DNA of 13,169 nucleotides from JAWLCQ01 sp041687095 (lineage in GTDB: Bacteria > Planctomycetota > Phycisphaerae > SM23-33): positions 1-13,169 of the forward strand of contig JAWLCQ010000143.1 in the NCBI GenBank assembly GCA_041687095.1. The letters are read 5' to 3'. The position numbers and the translations under genes were made by a program. The notes beneath the pieces are model-generated. The model made no database searches, was not told where the DNA came from, and saw only the letters and a list, made by a program, of their open reading frames with translations. Positions 6,221 to 12,846 of the stretch are shown piece by piece. The first letter of the stretch is position 1; each line of letters opens with the position of its first letter.

Positions 6221-6272
6221 TCGTAACCGTTCACGCCTTCGCTGCTGTTTGCGAAGGCGTGAACGGTTACGA
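6221..6272. repeat. Perfect 22-bp inverted repeat (hairpin)
   Basis: The arms 6221-6242 and 6251-6272 are perfect reverse complements over 22 bp with an 8-nt loop (TGCTGTTT). Arm sequence includes GTAACCGTTCACGCCTTCGC. It stands 48 bp before the TACAAT box of the next gene. Neither side has a run of T, so it is not a typical intrinsic terminator, but it could stop or stabilise the pflBA transcript, or bind a dimeric protein. Confidence 0.85.
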
Positions 6273-6319
6273 AAACAGCCACGCCCAAGCCCCCACTTCC
6301 CTCCCCGCCCCGCCGCCCC

Positions 6320-6325
6320 TACAAT
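6320..6325 (+). promoter_or_regulatory. Candidate -10 element (TACAAT) for the URO-D-like gene
   Basis: TACAAT within CCTACAATCC lies 43 nt before ATG 6369. The same CTACAAT heptamer precedes the IscA-like gene (422-428). The -35 region near 6296-6302 (CTTCCCT) is weak. Confidence 0.5.
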
Positions 6326-6368
6326 CCTCCCGCGTTGCGGACGTGACACGCGCACACAGGAGCCTACG

Positions 6369-7430
6369 ATGAACTCTCGCGAGAGGATGCTGGCGGTCTT
6401 TCGGCACGAGGTGCCCGACCGCGTGCCCACCGATATCTGGATCGTCCCCGAGATGGCCCGGCGGATGCAGGAGCACTTCGGGGAGGGCGTGAACTGGCGG
6501 GAGAAGCTGCACATCGACGGGATGGGCGGGACGGGGGCGAGGTACGTCGGCCCGCCCCAGCCCGAGCCCCCCGAGGGCGAGACCGTGGACATGTGGGGCA
6601 TCCGCCGCCGCAAGATGGACTACGGGGCGGGCGAGTACATGGAGGTCTCCCGCCACCCCCTCGCCGACGCCCGCACCATCGACGACCTCGAGGCCTACCG
6701 CTGGCTGGACGCCGACTGGTTCGACTACTCCGCGATGGCCGACACCGCCCGCCGCCAGCGCGAGCACGTCGTCGTGCAGTGCGGGTACATGGCCCCCTTC
6801 ACCTATCACATGTACCTCCGCGGGCTGGAGAACGCCCTGATCGACCCGCTGGAGAACCCCGACTACACCCGCCACCTCCTGCAGCGACTGAGCGACTACT
6901 TCCACGACCACCACCGCCGCATGTTCGAATCCGCCGACGGGCTCATCGACGTCACGCAGGTCACCGACGACTACGGGATGCAGACGGGCCCGCTGATGTC
7001 GCTGGACACCTTCCGCGAGTTCTACCGCCCCCACCTGCAGCGGTTCGTGGACCTCGCCCACGAGTTCGGGATCACCGTCCTGCACCACGACGACGGGGCC
7101 ATCCGCCAGTTCATCCCCGACCTCGTCGAGATCGGCATCGACATCCTCAACCCCATCCAGTGGCGCTGCCCGGGGATGGAGATGGACGGGCTGAAGGCCG
7201 ACTTCGGGACCGCCCTCGTCTTCCACGGGGGGATCGACAACCAGCAGACGCTCCCCTTCGGGACCGAACAGGACGTCCGCGCCGAGGTCCGCCTCGCCAT
7301 CGACACCCTCGCCTCCGACCGCACCGGGTACATCCTCGCCCCCTGCCACAACATCCAGGCCATCACCCCCGTCGAAAACGTCATCGCCATGTACGACGAG
7401 GCGCATGAGTACGGGAGGATGGGAGAATAG
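6369..7430 (+). CDS. Uroporphyrinogen decarboxylase-family (URO-D/MtaA-like) protein
   Basis: This 353-residue protein has the URO-D fold signature. The N-terminal MNSRERMLAVFRHEVPDRVP is typical, as are HHDDG (H239-G243) followed by a GIDILNPIQ strand, FHGGIDNQ (H286 region) and APCHNIQ (C326, H327) near the end. The His and Cys residues suggest a metal site like those of MtaA/MtbA-type corrinoid methyltransferases rather than haem-pathway HemE, which has no such site. True HemE function is therefore unlikely; substrate is unknown. ATG 6369 is chosen because AGGAG (6358-6362) precedes it and family homology begins there; the open frame extends farther upstream only through repeats. It appears to be a single-gene unit with its own promoter. 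Confidence 0.88.
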   Translation: MNSRERMLAVFRHEVPDRVPTDIWIVPEMARRMQEHFGEGVNWREKLHIDGMGGTGARYVGPPQPEPPEGETVDMWGIRRRKMDYGAGEYMEVSRHPLADARTIDDLEAYRWLDADWFDYSAMADTARRQREHVVVQCGYMAPFTYHMYLRGLENALIDPLENPDYTRHLLQRLSDYFHDHHRRMFESADGLIDVTQVTDDYGMQTGPLMSLDTFREFYRPHLQRFVDLAHEFGITVLHHDDGAIRQFIPDLVEIGIDILNPIQWRCPGMEMDGLKADFGTALVFHGGIDNQQTLPFGTEQDVRAEVRLAIDTLASDRTGYILAPCHNIQAITPVENVIAMYDEAHEYGRMGE

Positions 7431-7469
7431 GCCTCGGGTCCAGGGAAGAGGCAATCGGGAGGAAGAGGC

Positions 7470-7493
7470 CGGGCGCCCCCGTCGTGGCGCCCG
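7470..7493. terminator. GC-rich hairpin between convergent genes
   Basis: CGGGCGCC (7470-7477) and GGCGCCCG (7486-7493) form a perfect 8-bp stem with an 8-nt loop in the 103-bp gap between the URO-D-like gene and the end of ligA. There is no T-run on either side, so bidirectional termination is plausible but unproven. Confidence 0.4.
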
Positions 7494-7533
7494 TCATCCT
7501 GCTTCCCGCGACGCCGCCGACACTGCACAGCCC

Positions 7534-9573
7534 TTACCCGAACAGCCCCTTCGGCGCACCGCCCCCACCGCCCTTTCCGATGCGTTTGAGGAACTCGGCT
7601 TCGTCGATCGTCTCCACGCCCAGTTGGCGGGCCTTGTCGGCCTTGGCGCCGGCGTTTTCTCCGACGACGACGAAGTCGGTGTTCTTCGACACGCTGGACG
7701 CCGCCCGCCCGCCGGCGGATTTGACGGCGTCCTCGGCGTCCTTGCGGGAGAGCGTGGGGAGCGTCCCGGTGACCACCACCGTCTTGCCCGCCAGCGGCCG
7801 CTCGCCCGGCGCCTGCGCCGGGGCGGCGGCCGACAGCTTCACCCCCGCCTCCCGCAGCCGCTCGATCGTCTCTCGGCCCGCCTCGCTCTGGAGAAAGCCG
7901 TACACGCTCTCCGCGATGGCCGGGCCGATCTCGTGGACGTTCGTCAGCTCCTCTGCGCTCGCCCCCATGAGCGAGTCCACGTCGCGGAAGTGCGCGGCGA
8001 GCACCTCGGCCACCCGCCCGCCCACGTGGCGGATGCCCAGCCCCGCCAGGACGCGCTCCAGTCCGCGGCCCTTGCTGCCCTCGATCGCCTCCACCAGGTT
8101 CTGCGACGACTTTTCGCCCATGCGCTCCAGTGCGACCAGGTCGTCCTTGCGCAGCGCGTAGAGGTCCGCGAAGTGCTTCACCAACCCGCGGTCCACGAGC
8201 TGGTCCACCACGGCGGGCCCGAGATGCTCGATGTCCATCTGGTCCCGCCCCGCGAAGAACCGCAGCCGCTCCCGCAACTGCGCCGGGCACTCCGGGTTGC
8301 GGCAGCGGACGTAGACCCCCCCCTCATCCCGCGTGACGGGCTGCTCGCACGATGGGCAGACCGCGGGGGCGGCGACCGGTTTGGCGTCGTCGGGGCGCTT
8401 GTCGATCTCCACCTGCACGACCTGCGGGATGATCTCCCCCGCCTTCTCGACCACCACCGTGTCCCCCACCCGCACGTCGAGGCGGTCGATCTGGTCGAAG
8501 TTGTGCAGCGAGGCGTTGGACACCGTGGTCCCCGCCAGTTGCACCGGGTCGAAGTGGGCGACCGGCGTGATCGTCCCGAGGCGGCCGACCTGGAAGTCCA
8601 CCTCGCGCAGGACGGTGCGGGCCTGCTGGGCCTCGTACTTGTAGGCGATGCACCAGCGGGGGTAGCGCGACGTGCGGCCAAGTTCCTCGCGGAGGTCGAG
8701 TTCGTCGACCTTCACGACCATCCCGTCGGTTTCGTACTCGGCTTCGCTGCGGAGGGCGGCCCAGTCCTGGATGGCGGCGTGGACCTCATCGAGCGTGGCG
8801 CACACGCGGGCGGCGGGGTTGACGGGCAGGCCCCAGCCGCGGAGGCGGGCCATGTATTCGCTGGCCCGGCCGGTGGGCGAAGGGACGATCTCCCCCAGGC
8901 CATGGGCGATGAAGGCGAGTTTGCGCTCGGCGACGATGCGGGGGTCGAGCTGCTTGAGCGTCCCGGCCGCCCCGTTGCGCGGGTTGGCGAAGGTGGGCTC
9001 ATTGGCGGCGCGGCGGCGGGCGTTGACGGCGTTGAAGGCCCGCCGGGGCCAGTACACCTCCCCGCGGACCTCCAGGACGCGCGGGTAGCCCTCGCCTCCC
9101 AGGCGGAGCGGGATGGACCCGATGGTGCGGGCGTTGGTGGTGATGTCATCGCCCCGCTGCCCATCCCCCCGCGTCGCCGCCAGCGCCAGATACCCGTCCT
9201 CGTAGCGCAGCGAAATGGCGACCCCGTCGATCTTGGGATCGGCAATGTAGTGGAAGGCGCGGTCGCCCACGGCGTCGCGGACGCGGCGGTCGAACTCGCG
9301 GAGTTGCTCCCGGTTGTAGGTGTTGTCCACGCTGAGCATGGGCAGGGAGTGCTCGACGGTGGCAAAGCCCTCGATGGGCTCGCCCGCGACGCGCTGGGTG
9401 GGCGAGTCGGGCGTGACGAGTTCGGGGTGCTGGGTTTCGAGGCGGCGGAGTTCGTCGAAGAGTTCGTCGTACTCGCGGTCGGAGATCTCCGGGGCGGCCT
9501 GCACGTAGTACAGCGCGTCATGCCGACGGATCTGCTCGCGGAGCGTGTGGATGCGTTGGGCGGCGTGGCTCAT
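7534..9573 (-). CDS. ligA: NAD-dependent DNA ligase LigA
   Basis: This 679-residue protein (E. coli LigA has 671) seals nicks in duplex DNA during replication and repair, using NAD+. The N-terminal Ia region carries YYxxxxPEISDREYDELFDEL. The adenylated lysine is K114 in the KIDG motif, followed by TRGDGQRGDDIT. The OB domain follows at about 320-400. The zinc finger is C406-x2-C409-x14-C424-x4-C429. Helix-hairpin-helix repeats span about 450-580, and a BRCT domain about 592-665. The C-terminus ends in a glycine-rich tail. ATG 9573 is where family homology begins; the open frame runs farther upstream only because it crosses ndk in another frame. Only 2 bp separate it from the ndk stop, so the two genes are almost certainly co-transcribed and probably translationally coupled. 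Confidence 0.97.
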   Translation of the reverse strand: MSHAAQRIHTLREQIRRHDALYYVQAAPEISDREYDELFDELRRLETQHPELVTPDSPTQRVAGEPIEGFATVEHSLPMLSVDNTYNREQLREFDRRVRDAVGDRAFHYIADPKIDGVAISLRYEDGYLALAATRGDGQRGDDITTNARTIGSIPLRLGGEGYPRVLEVRGEVYWPRRAFNAVNARRRAANEPTFANPRNGAAGTLKQLDPRIVAERKLAFIAHGLGEIVPSPTGRASEYMARLRGWGLPVNPAARVCATLDEVHAAIQDWAALRSEAEYETDGMVVKVDELDLREELGRTSRYPRWCIAYKYEAQQARTVLREVDFQVGRLGTITPVAHFDPVQLAGTTVSNASLHNFDQIDRLDVRVGDTVVVEKAGEIIPQVVQVEIDKRPDDAKPVAAPAVCPSCEQPVTRDEGGVYVRCRNPECPAQLRERLRFFAGRDQMDIEHLGPAVVDQLVDRGLVKHFADLYALRKDDLVALERMGEKSSQNLVEAIEGSKGRGLERVLAGLGIRHVGGRVAEVLAAHFRDVDSLMGASAEELTNVHEIGPAIAESVYGFLQSEAGRETIERLREAGVKLSAAAPAQAPGERPLAGKTVVVTGTLPTLSRKDAEDAVKSAGGRAASSVSKNTDFVVVGENAGAKADKARQLGVETIDEAEFLKRIGKGGGGGAPKGLFG

Positions 9574-9575
9574 GG

Positions 9576-10046
9576 TCAGATCGGTTCCCCCCCCGTCGGG
9601 GCGTACACCCACCGATCCCCGGTCATCTCGTAGTCTAGGATCTCCTCCTCGGCGAAGAACAGCGGGATCTCCCGGGCGGCCGCCTCGGGCGAGTCGCTGC
9701 CGTGCACGAGGTTGTACCGCCTCGACACCCCGAAGTCCCCGCGGATGGTCCCGGGGTCGGCGTCGGGCCCGAAGGTCTGGCCCATGATCGCGCGGCAGAT
9801 GCGGATGGCCTCGTTGCCTTCGAGGACCATGGCGAGAACGGGCGAGGAGGTGATGAACTCGACGAGCGGTCCGTAGAAGTCCTTGCCCGCATGCACGGCG
9901 TACATGCGGCGGGCGAGGGGCTCGTCCACCCGCAGAAGCTTCAGGGCCGCGAGCTGCAGGCCCTTGCGCTCGAACCGGGCGAGGATGGCCCCGACGAGTC
10001 GGCGTTGCACGGCGTCGGGCTTGAGGACGATCAGTGTTCGTTCCAT
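9576..10046 (-). CDS. ndk: Nucleoside diphosphate kinase
   Basis: This 156-residue enzyme equilibrates nucleoside di- and triphosphates through a phosphohistidine. The N-terminal ERTLIVLKPDAVQR holds the conserved lysine K9. The active-site histidine is H115 in NLVHGSDSPEAAAREI, and SDS immediately follows as in the family. It is slightly longer than the common length of about 140 because of a C-terminal extension (EEEILDYEMTGDRWVYAPTGGEPI). Similar YE/W-containing tails occur in other Ndk proteins. ATG 10046 has AGGGAG (10053-10058) at 6 nt. It is the first gene of an ndk-ligA pair, which ties nucleotide supply to a replication and repair enzyme. Confidence 0.97.
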   Translation of the reverse strand: MERTLIVLKPDAVQRRLVGAILARFERKGLQLAALKLLRVDEPLARRMYAVHAGKDFYGPLVEFITSSPVLAMVLEGNEAIRICRAIMGQTFGPDADPGTIRGDFGVSRRYNLVHGSDSPEAAAREIPLFFAEEEILDYEMTGDRWVYAPTGGEPI

Positions 10047-10068
10047 GATGGGCTCCCTGGTGGGAATG

Positions 10069-10074
10069 GTATAC
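10069..10074 (-). promoter_or_regulatory. Candidate -10 element for ndk-ligA
   Basis: On the minus strand the hexamer reads TATACC, 22 nt before the ndk ATG and 10 nt before the AGGGAG ribosome site. No convincing -35 is seen; the upstream DNA is the heptamer repeat array. Confidence 0.4.
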
Positions 10075-10082
10075 CGCGGGGG

Positions 10083-10148
10083 AAGGCACTAGGGAATAGG
10101 CAATGGGCGGGGGGGAAGGCACTAGGGAATAGGGACTAGGCAATAGGC
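10083..10148 (-). repeat. Heptamer arrays, left arm
   Basis: Two blocks each start with AAGGC followed by in-phase heptamers of form A(A/C)T(A/G)GG(G/C). The first has three heptamers (10088-10108) and the second has four (10121-10148). A G-run separates them. The 20-bp stretch at 10081-10100 is repeated exactly at 10114-10133. The same units occur in opposite orientation at 10548-10620. Confidence 0.85.
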
Positions 10149-10254
10149 GGGGGAAGCGGCGTGGTGCACCGGTCACGCTCAAGTGCCACATCGAGCCCAG
10201 CCACGTGCGTGACGGGCCCCTGTCTCACCGCGTTTGAAACGCCGAGTGCGCATG

Positions 10255-10429
10255 CGACGGGGGTCTCCTGACCCCCGGCGTCCGGGAAGGGCGAGGGACG
10301 CCTCCGCGGCAGCGTCGTTGGAGCGATCCCTTCGCGGCGGCGGCCGCCGCGACCGAAGCGCCGCCATAACGCTGTAGCGGAGGCGGCCGTTGGCGTTCCC
10401 GGACGTTGGGGGACAGGACACCCCCAACG
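10255..10429 (-). mobile_element. 175-bp palindromic repeat element, copy 2 (REPIN/MITE-like)
   Basis: This is the inverted counterpart of 5967-6141, of exactly equal length. The hairpin at 10255-10280 has arms CGACGGGGGTC/GACCCCCGGCG with one mismatch. The hairpin at 10404-10429 has 9-bp perfect outer arms and two mismatched inner pairs. The central stretch is essentially identical to copy 1. Similarity continues past the 10429 end for about 11 bp (minus strand CCAAGCGCGAGCG) into the 18-bp repeat unit found next to copy 1, so the true boundary on that side may be farther out. Confidence 0.8.
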
Positions 10430-10501
10430 CTCGCGCTTGGAGCCCTCACCGCCCGGGGAGCGTGCTCTCCCGCGCGCAGGCGTCTCCGCTTCGCTACACT
10501 G

Positions 10502-10528
10502 CCTGCACGCCCTGCACGCCCTGCCGCG
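10502..10528 (+). repeat. Short 9-bp tandem repeat
   Basis: CCTGCACGC occurs twice in tandem (10502-10510, 10511-10519) and is followed by a diverged CCTGCCGCG (10520-10528). Confidence 0.6.
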
Positions 10529-10547
10529 CTGCCTCGTTGCTTCTTCC

Positions 10548-10620
10548 GCCTAGTCCCCAGTCCCTATTCCCTAGTGCCTTCTCCCCCGCCTATTGCCTAG
10601 TCCCTATTCCCTAGTGCCTT
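10548..10620 (+). repeat. Heptamer arrays, right arm
   Basis: Two blocks of four in-phase heptamers (10548-10575 and 10588-10615) each end in GCCTT. The units are variants such as GCCTAGT, CCCTATT, CCCTAGT and one CCCCAGT. They are the reverse complement of the units at 10083-10148, so the two arms frame the interval that contains the 175-bp element. Confidence 0.85.
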
Positions 10621-10666
10621 CCCCCCGCCTTCCTCTCCGCCCTTGCCCCCCGGCCGGTCGGGCCGG

Positions 10667-10674
10667 TTTAATAT
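10667..10674 (+). promoter_or_regulatory. Promoter-like TTTAATAT immediately before cdsA
   Basis: TTTAAT (10667-10672) or TAATAT (10669-10674) is an AT island in very GC-rich DNA, ending 5-7 nt before ATG 10680. There is no room for a ribosome site after the expected transcription start, so a leaderless cdsA message is likely. Confidence 0.5.
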
Positions 10675-10679
10675 GGGGT

Positions 10680-11540
10680 ATGCATAAAGTCGCTGCGCGC
10701 GTCGTGTTCGGGACGGTGATGATCGCCGTCATCGTGGGCATCCTGCTGCTGGACCATGGTCTTGCCAAGGGCGCTCCGCGCTGGACGGGCGTGCCGGTGG
10801 CGGTGGTGCTGGCGGTGCTGGCGGGGGCAGGGGTGCTGGAACTGGGCAAGATGGCCGCCGTGAACAGTGGCGTACGCGTGTTGAGCATCTCGGGCGTCCT
10901 GTCGGCCGTCGCGCTCGCCACGCTCCCGTGCTGGTGGTACTTCCTCCGCGGGGCGGTGGATCTGCCGGGCTTTCCCGAGGTGCTCTGCCTTGGGGGGCTG
11001 GCGGTGGCGGGCGTGTTCCTGGAGCAGATGGTTCGCTACCGCGTCGACGGAGCCCTGCGGAACGTCTCGGGGACGATCCTGGGGATCTTCTACCTCGGGT
11101 TCGGATGCGCGATCATCCTCTGGCTGCGCTACTTCGACCTGCGGGCCATGATCCTCTACCTCGCGGTCGTCAAGTTCACCGACATCGGCGCCTACGCGGT
11201 CGGCTCGGCCTTCGGGAGGCACAAGCTCATCCCCTGGCTGTCCCCGGGCAAGTCGTGGGAGGGCCTGGCCGGCGGGGTCGCGGTCGCGGCCGGGATGGGC
11301 GCCCTCGTCGTCGCCGTCCTGGGCGTCCCGGGCCTGGACCTCTGGGAAGGCGCCGTCTTCGGGGCCGCGATGGCACTGGCGGGCCAGTTCGCGGACCTGT
11401 GCGAGTCGCTGCTGAAGCGGTCCATGCAGGTCAAGGACTCCGCCAGCCTCATCCCGCAGTTCGGGGGCGTGCTGGACCTGATGGACTCCCCCCTGCTCGC
11501 GGGCCCGTTCGCGCTGATGGCGCTGGCGGTGCTGGCGTGA
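10680..11540 (+). CDS. cdsA: Phosphatidate cytidylyltransferase (CDP-diglyceride synthase)
   Basis: This 286-residue integral membrane enzyme makes CDP-diacylglycerol from phosphatidate and CTP, the precursor of bacterial phospholipids. Several hydrophobic spans are visible, beginning with residues 8-25. The C-terminal family signature is S243-LLKR-SMQVKD-SASLIP-QFGGVLDLMDS, holding K246, R247, K252, D253, D266 and D269. Compared with the textbook form PGHGG-x-LDR-x-D, Q260-F261 replaces GH and L267 replaces R. ATG 10680 is chosen because homology starts at MHKVAARVV and a promoter-like box lies directly upstream; the open frame extends to 10593 only through repeats. The downstream membrane gene is 148 bp away. 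Confidence 0.93.
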   Translation: MHKVAARVVFGTVMIAVIVGILLLDHGLAKGAPRWTGVPVAVVLAVLAGAGVLELGKMAAVNSGVRVLSISGVLSAVALATLPCWWYFLRGAVDLPGFPEVLCLGGLAVAGVFLEQMVRYRVDGALRNVSGTILGIFYLGFGCAIILWLRYFDLRAMILYLAVVKFTDIGAYAVGSAFGRHKLIPWLSPGKSWEGLAGGVAVAAGMGALVVAVLGVPGLDLWEGAVFGAAMALAGQFADLCESLLKRSMQVKDSASLIPQFGGVLDLMDSPLLAGPFALMALAVLA

Positions 11541-11562
11541 GACTGTTTGAGAATCGAACCGC

Positions 11563-11649
11563 ACCGCGGAGAACGCGGAGATCGCGGAGAGGACCTGGGA
11601 TGTCCGTCCGATTCCCTTCCCCCTCTGCGTTCCCCGCGACCTCTGCGGT
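11563..11649. repeat. Inverted 9-mer arrays around a 33-bp core
   Basis: Three in-phase 9-mers of form A(C/A/T)CGCGGAG lie at 11563-11589. Three inverse 9-mers (CTCTGCGTT, CCCCGCGAC, CTCTGCGGT) lie at 11623-11649. The core (11590-11622) contains GGAC and GTCC, which could start an inner stem. The block fills most of the gap between cdsA and the next gene and could act as a hairpin in a shared transcript. Confidence 0.8.
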
Positions 11650-11688
11650 GAGGTCCAGAGCGGCCCAGCCGTTGGAGGAACAGAAGTG

Positions 11689-12336
11689 ATGCCTGAACCG
11701 ACACAGACCCCTCCGCCCTCGCCTCCCCCGCCCCGCCGCCGGTGGGTCCGGCGGCTGGTGCGGCCGCTGCAGTGGCTGGTCAACATCGTGGCCCTGAGCG
11801 TGCTGCTGTACGTCTTCACGCCCGCGGGCAACCGGATGCGGGACTACATCACGCACGTCGATCCCCCGGCGAGGGCGGACTTCATCGTCGTGCTCGGGGG
11901 CAGCGGCGAGCGGGCGGTCGAGGGGGCGAGGCTGTACCACGAGGGGTGGGCCCCGCGGATCATCGTGACGTCCACGGGCAAGGACGCGTTCAACCTGGCG
12001 GACCTGGCGGCCGCGTACGGCGTGCCGCGCGAGGCCATCCTCATCGACGCCCTCGCCACCCGCACCGCCGACCACCCCCACACCATCGCCAAGCTCCCGG
12101 GCGTGGACCCCCAGACGCAGCGGTTCCTCATCGTCACGTCCTACCACCACACACACCGCTCGCTGCTGGTGTTCCGCCATGCGGGGTACGCGAACGTCGC
12201 GATGCAGGCCCCGCAGTGGCAGGTCCGCCACCCCGAGGACGCCCCCCCCACCGTCCTGGACCGTGCGTACCATCTCACGGACAGCTTCAGCGAACTGATC
12301 AAGACCGGCATCTACTACGTCATGGGATGGATCTGA
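11689..12336 (+). CDS. YdcF/ElyC-like DUF218 membrane-anchored protein
   Basis: This 215-residue protein has a proline-rich, then arginine-rich N-terminus (residues 1-27), one membrane span (about 28-43) and a DUF218 domain. The domain shows ADFIVVLGG (63-71), RAVEGARLYHEGWAPRIIVTS, a GVPREAILID segment and the SYHHTHRSLLVFRHAGY block. DUF218 members such as SanA, ElyC and YdcF are linked to envelope functions or bind S-adenosylmethionine, but no general reaction is established. The Arg-rich stretch before the span suggests the domain faces outward. ATG 11689 is preferred, with GGAGGAA (11674-11680) at 8 nt; GTG 11686 is possible. The following gene starts 3 nt after its stop, indicating an operon. 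Confidence 0.8.
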   Translation: MPEPTQTPPPSPPPPRRRWVRRLVRPLQWLVNIVALSVLLYVFTPAGNRMRDYITHVDPPARADFIVVLGGSGERAVEGARLYHEGWAPRIIVTSTGKDAFNLADLAAAYGVPREAILIDALATRTADHPHTIAKLPGVDPQTQRFLIVTSYHHTHRSLLVFRHAGYANVAMQAPQWQVRHPEDAPPTVLDRAYHLTDSFSELIKTGIYYVMGWI

Positions 12337-12338
12337 GC

Positions 12339-12785
12339 ATGGGCATCAACGTCTTTCTCGCCGGGGTCATGCAGGGGTCCAAGGTGGAACTCGCCATCCA
12401 CGACCAGGGTTGGCGCGAGCCGATCAAGGCCATCCTCACCGCCCACCTCCCCACCGCCGACGTCTACTGCCACTATACGCAGCACCCCCAGTCCGTGGGG
12501 TACGAACTGCCCCAGGTCCGCCAGACGCTGGAGGACGGCAACCGCCGGGCGGGCGAGTGCGACCTGCTCATCGCTTACCTCCCCACCGCCTCCATGGGCA
12601 CGGCCATCGAGATGTACGAGGCGTCCCGCAACGGAGCGGCCGTCGTCACCGTCACCCCCCTCACCGCCAACTGGGTCGTCCGCGTCTACAGCGACGCCGT
12701 CTGCCCCGACCTCCAGGCCCTGCACGACCTGGCGGAATCGGGGGAACTGGCGGAGATCGTCCGGCGCAAACGCGGGGAGCCGTAA
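12339..12785 (+). CDS. Nucleoside 2-deoxyribosyltransferase-like protein
   Basis: This 148-residue protein begins with NVFLAGVMQGSK, like the first strand and phosphate loop of the nucleoside 2-deoxyribosyltransferase superfamily. It contains CDLLIAYLPTASMGTAIEMYEA (about 74-95). In that fold the GT-x-x-E segment carries the catalytic glutamate, here probably E91, with D75 at the end of the preceding strand. Members exchange or hydrolyse nucleobases, but this subgroup is uncharacterised to my knowledge, so the substrate is open. ATG 12339 lies 3 nt past the upstream stop with GGATGG (12325-12330) as a possible ribosome site. An in-frame ATG at 12327 would overlap that stop and add four residues. 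Likely co-transcribed with the DUF218 gene. Confidence 0.72.
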   Translation: MGINVFLAGVMQGSKVELAIHDQGWREPIKAILTAHLPTADVYCHYTQHPQSVGYELPQVRQTLEDGNRRAGECDLLIAYLPTASMGTAIEMYEASRNGAAVVTVTPLTANWVVRVYSDAVCPDLQALHDLAESGELAEIVRRKRGEP

Positions 12786-12827
12786 CACCCCCAGAACCAG
12801 ACGAGGCCTGCGCAAACGCGTGCGGAT

Positions 12828-12837
12828 CGTGTAGGAT
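12828..12837 (+). promoter_or_regulatory. Promoter-like motif CGTGTAGGAT before rlmN
   Basis: TAGGAT (12832-12837) ends 9 nt before ATG 12847. The 10-mer matches CGTGTAGCAT (1206-1215) except at one position. The implied transcript leader is only two or three nucleotides. Confidence 0.45.
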
Positions 12838-12846
12838 AGAGGGTCT

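Larger units (their letters stand above)
5879..6368. other. 490-bp repeat-rich gap between pflA and the URO-D-like gene
   Basis: No gene is supported here. Open frames crossing it read through repeats and low-complexity sequence on both strands. In order it holds an 18-bp tandem array, a 175-bp palindromic element, about 80 bp of unremarkable GC-rich sequence, a perfect 22-bp hairpin, and the promoter of the next gene. No classic U-tract terminator for pflBA is seen. Confidence 0.7.
10047..10679. other. 633-bp repeat-rich gap between ndk and cdsA
   Basis: This is the divergent spacer between ndk (minus) and cdsA (plus), and I see no gene in it. From left to right it has the ndk leader and promoter, heptamer arrays (10083-10148), about 100 bp of non-repetitive sequence with a small GCGTTT-G-AAACGC palindrome (10230-10242), the 175-bp element in inverted orientation (10255-10429), a short 9-bp tandem (10502-10528), heptamer arrays in inverse orientation (10548-10620), and the cdsA promoter. 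Confidence 0.7.

Noticed and set aside
5680..6288. Minus-strand frame with NARAWG repeats, resembling a repeat protein
   Set aside because: The repeat is the translation of an 18-bp intergenic array, and the rest of the frame crosses the palindromic element and the antisense of pflA.
6369..7430. Annotation as HemE of haem biosynthesis
   Set aside because: Sequence features fit the metal-binding methyltransferase-like branch of the URO-D family, and no other haem genes are nearby.
7405..9633. A 742-codon plus-strand open frame opposite ligA
   Set aside because: Same mirror effect opposite a complete LigA with all expected motifs.
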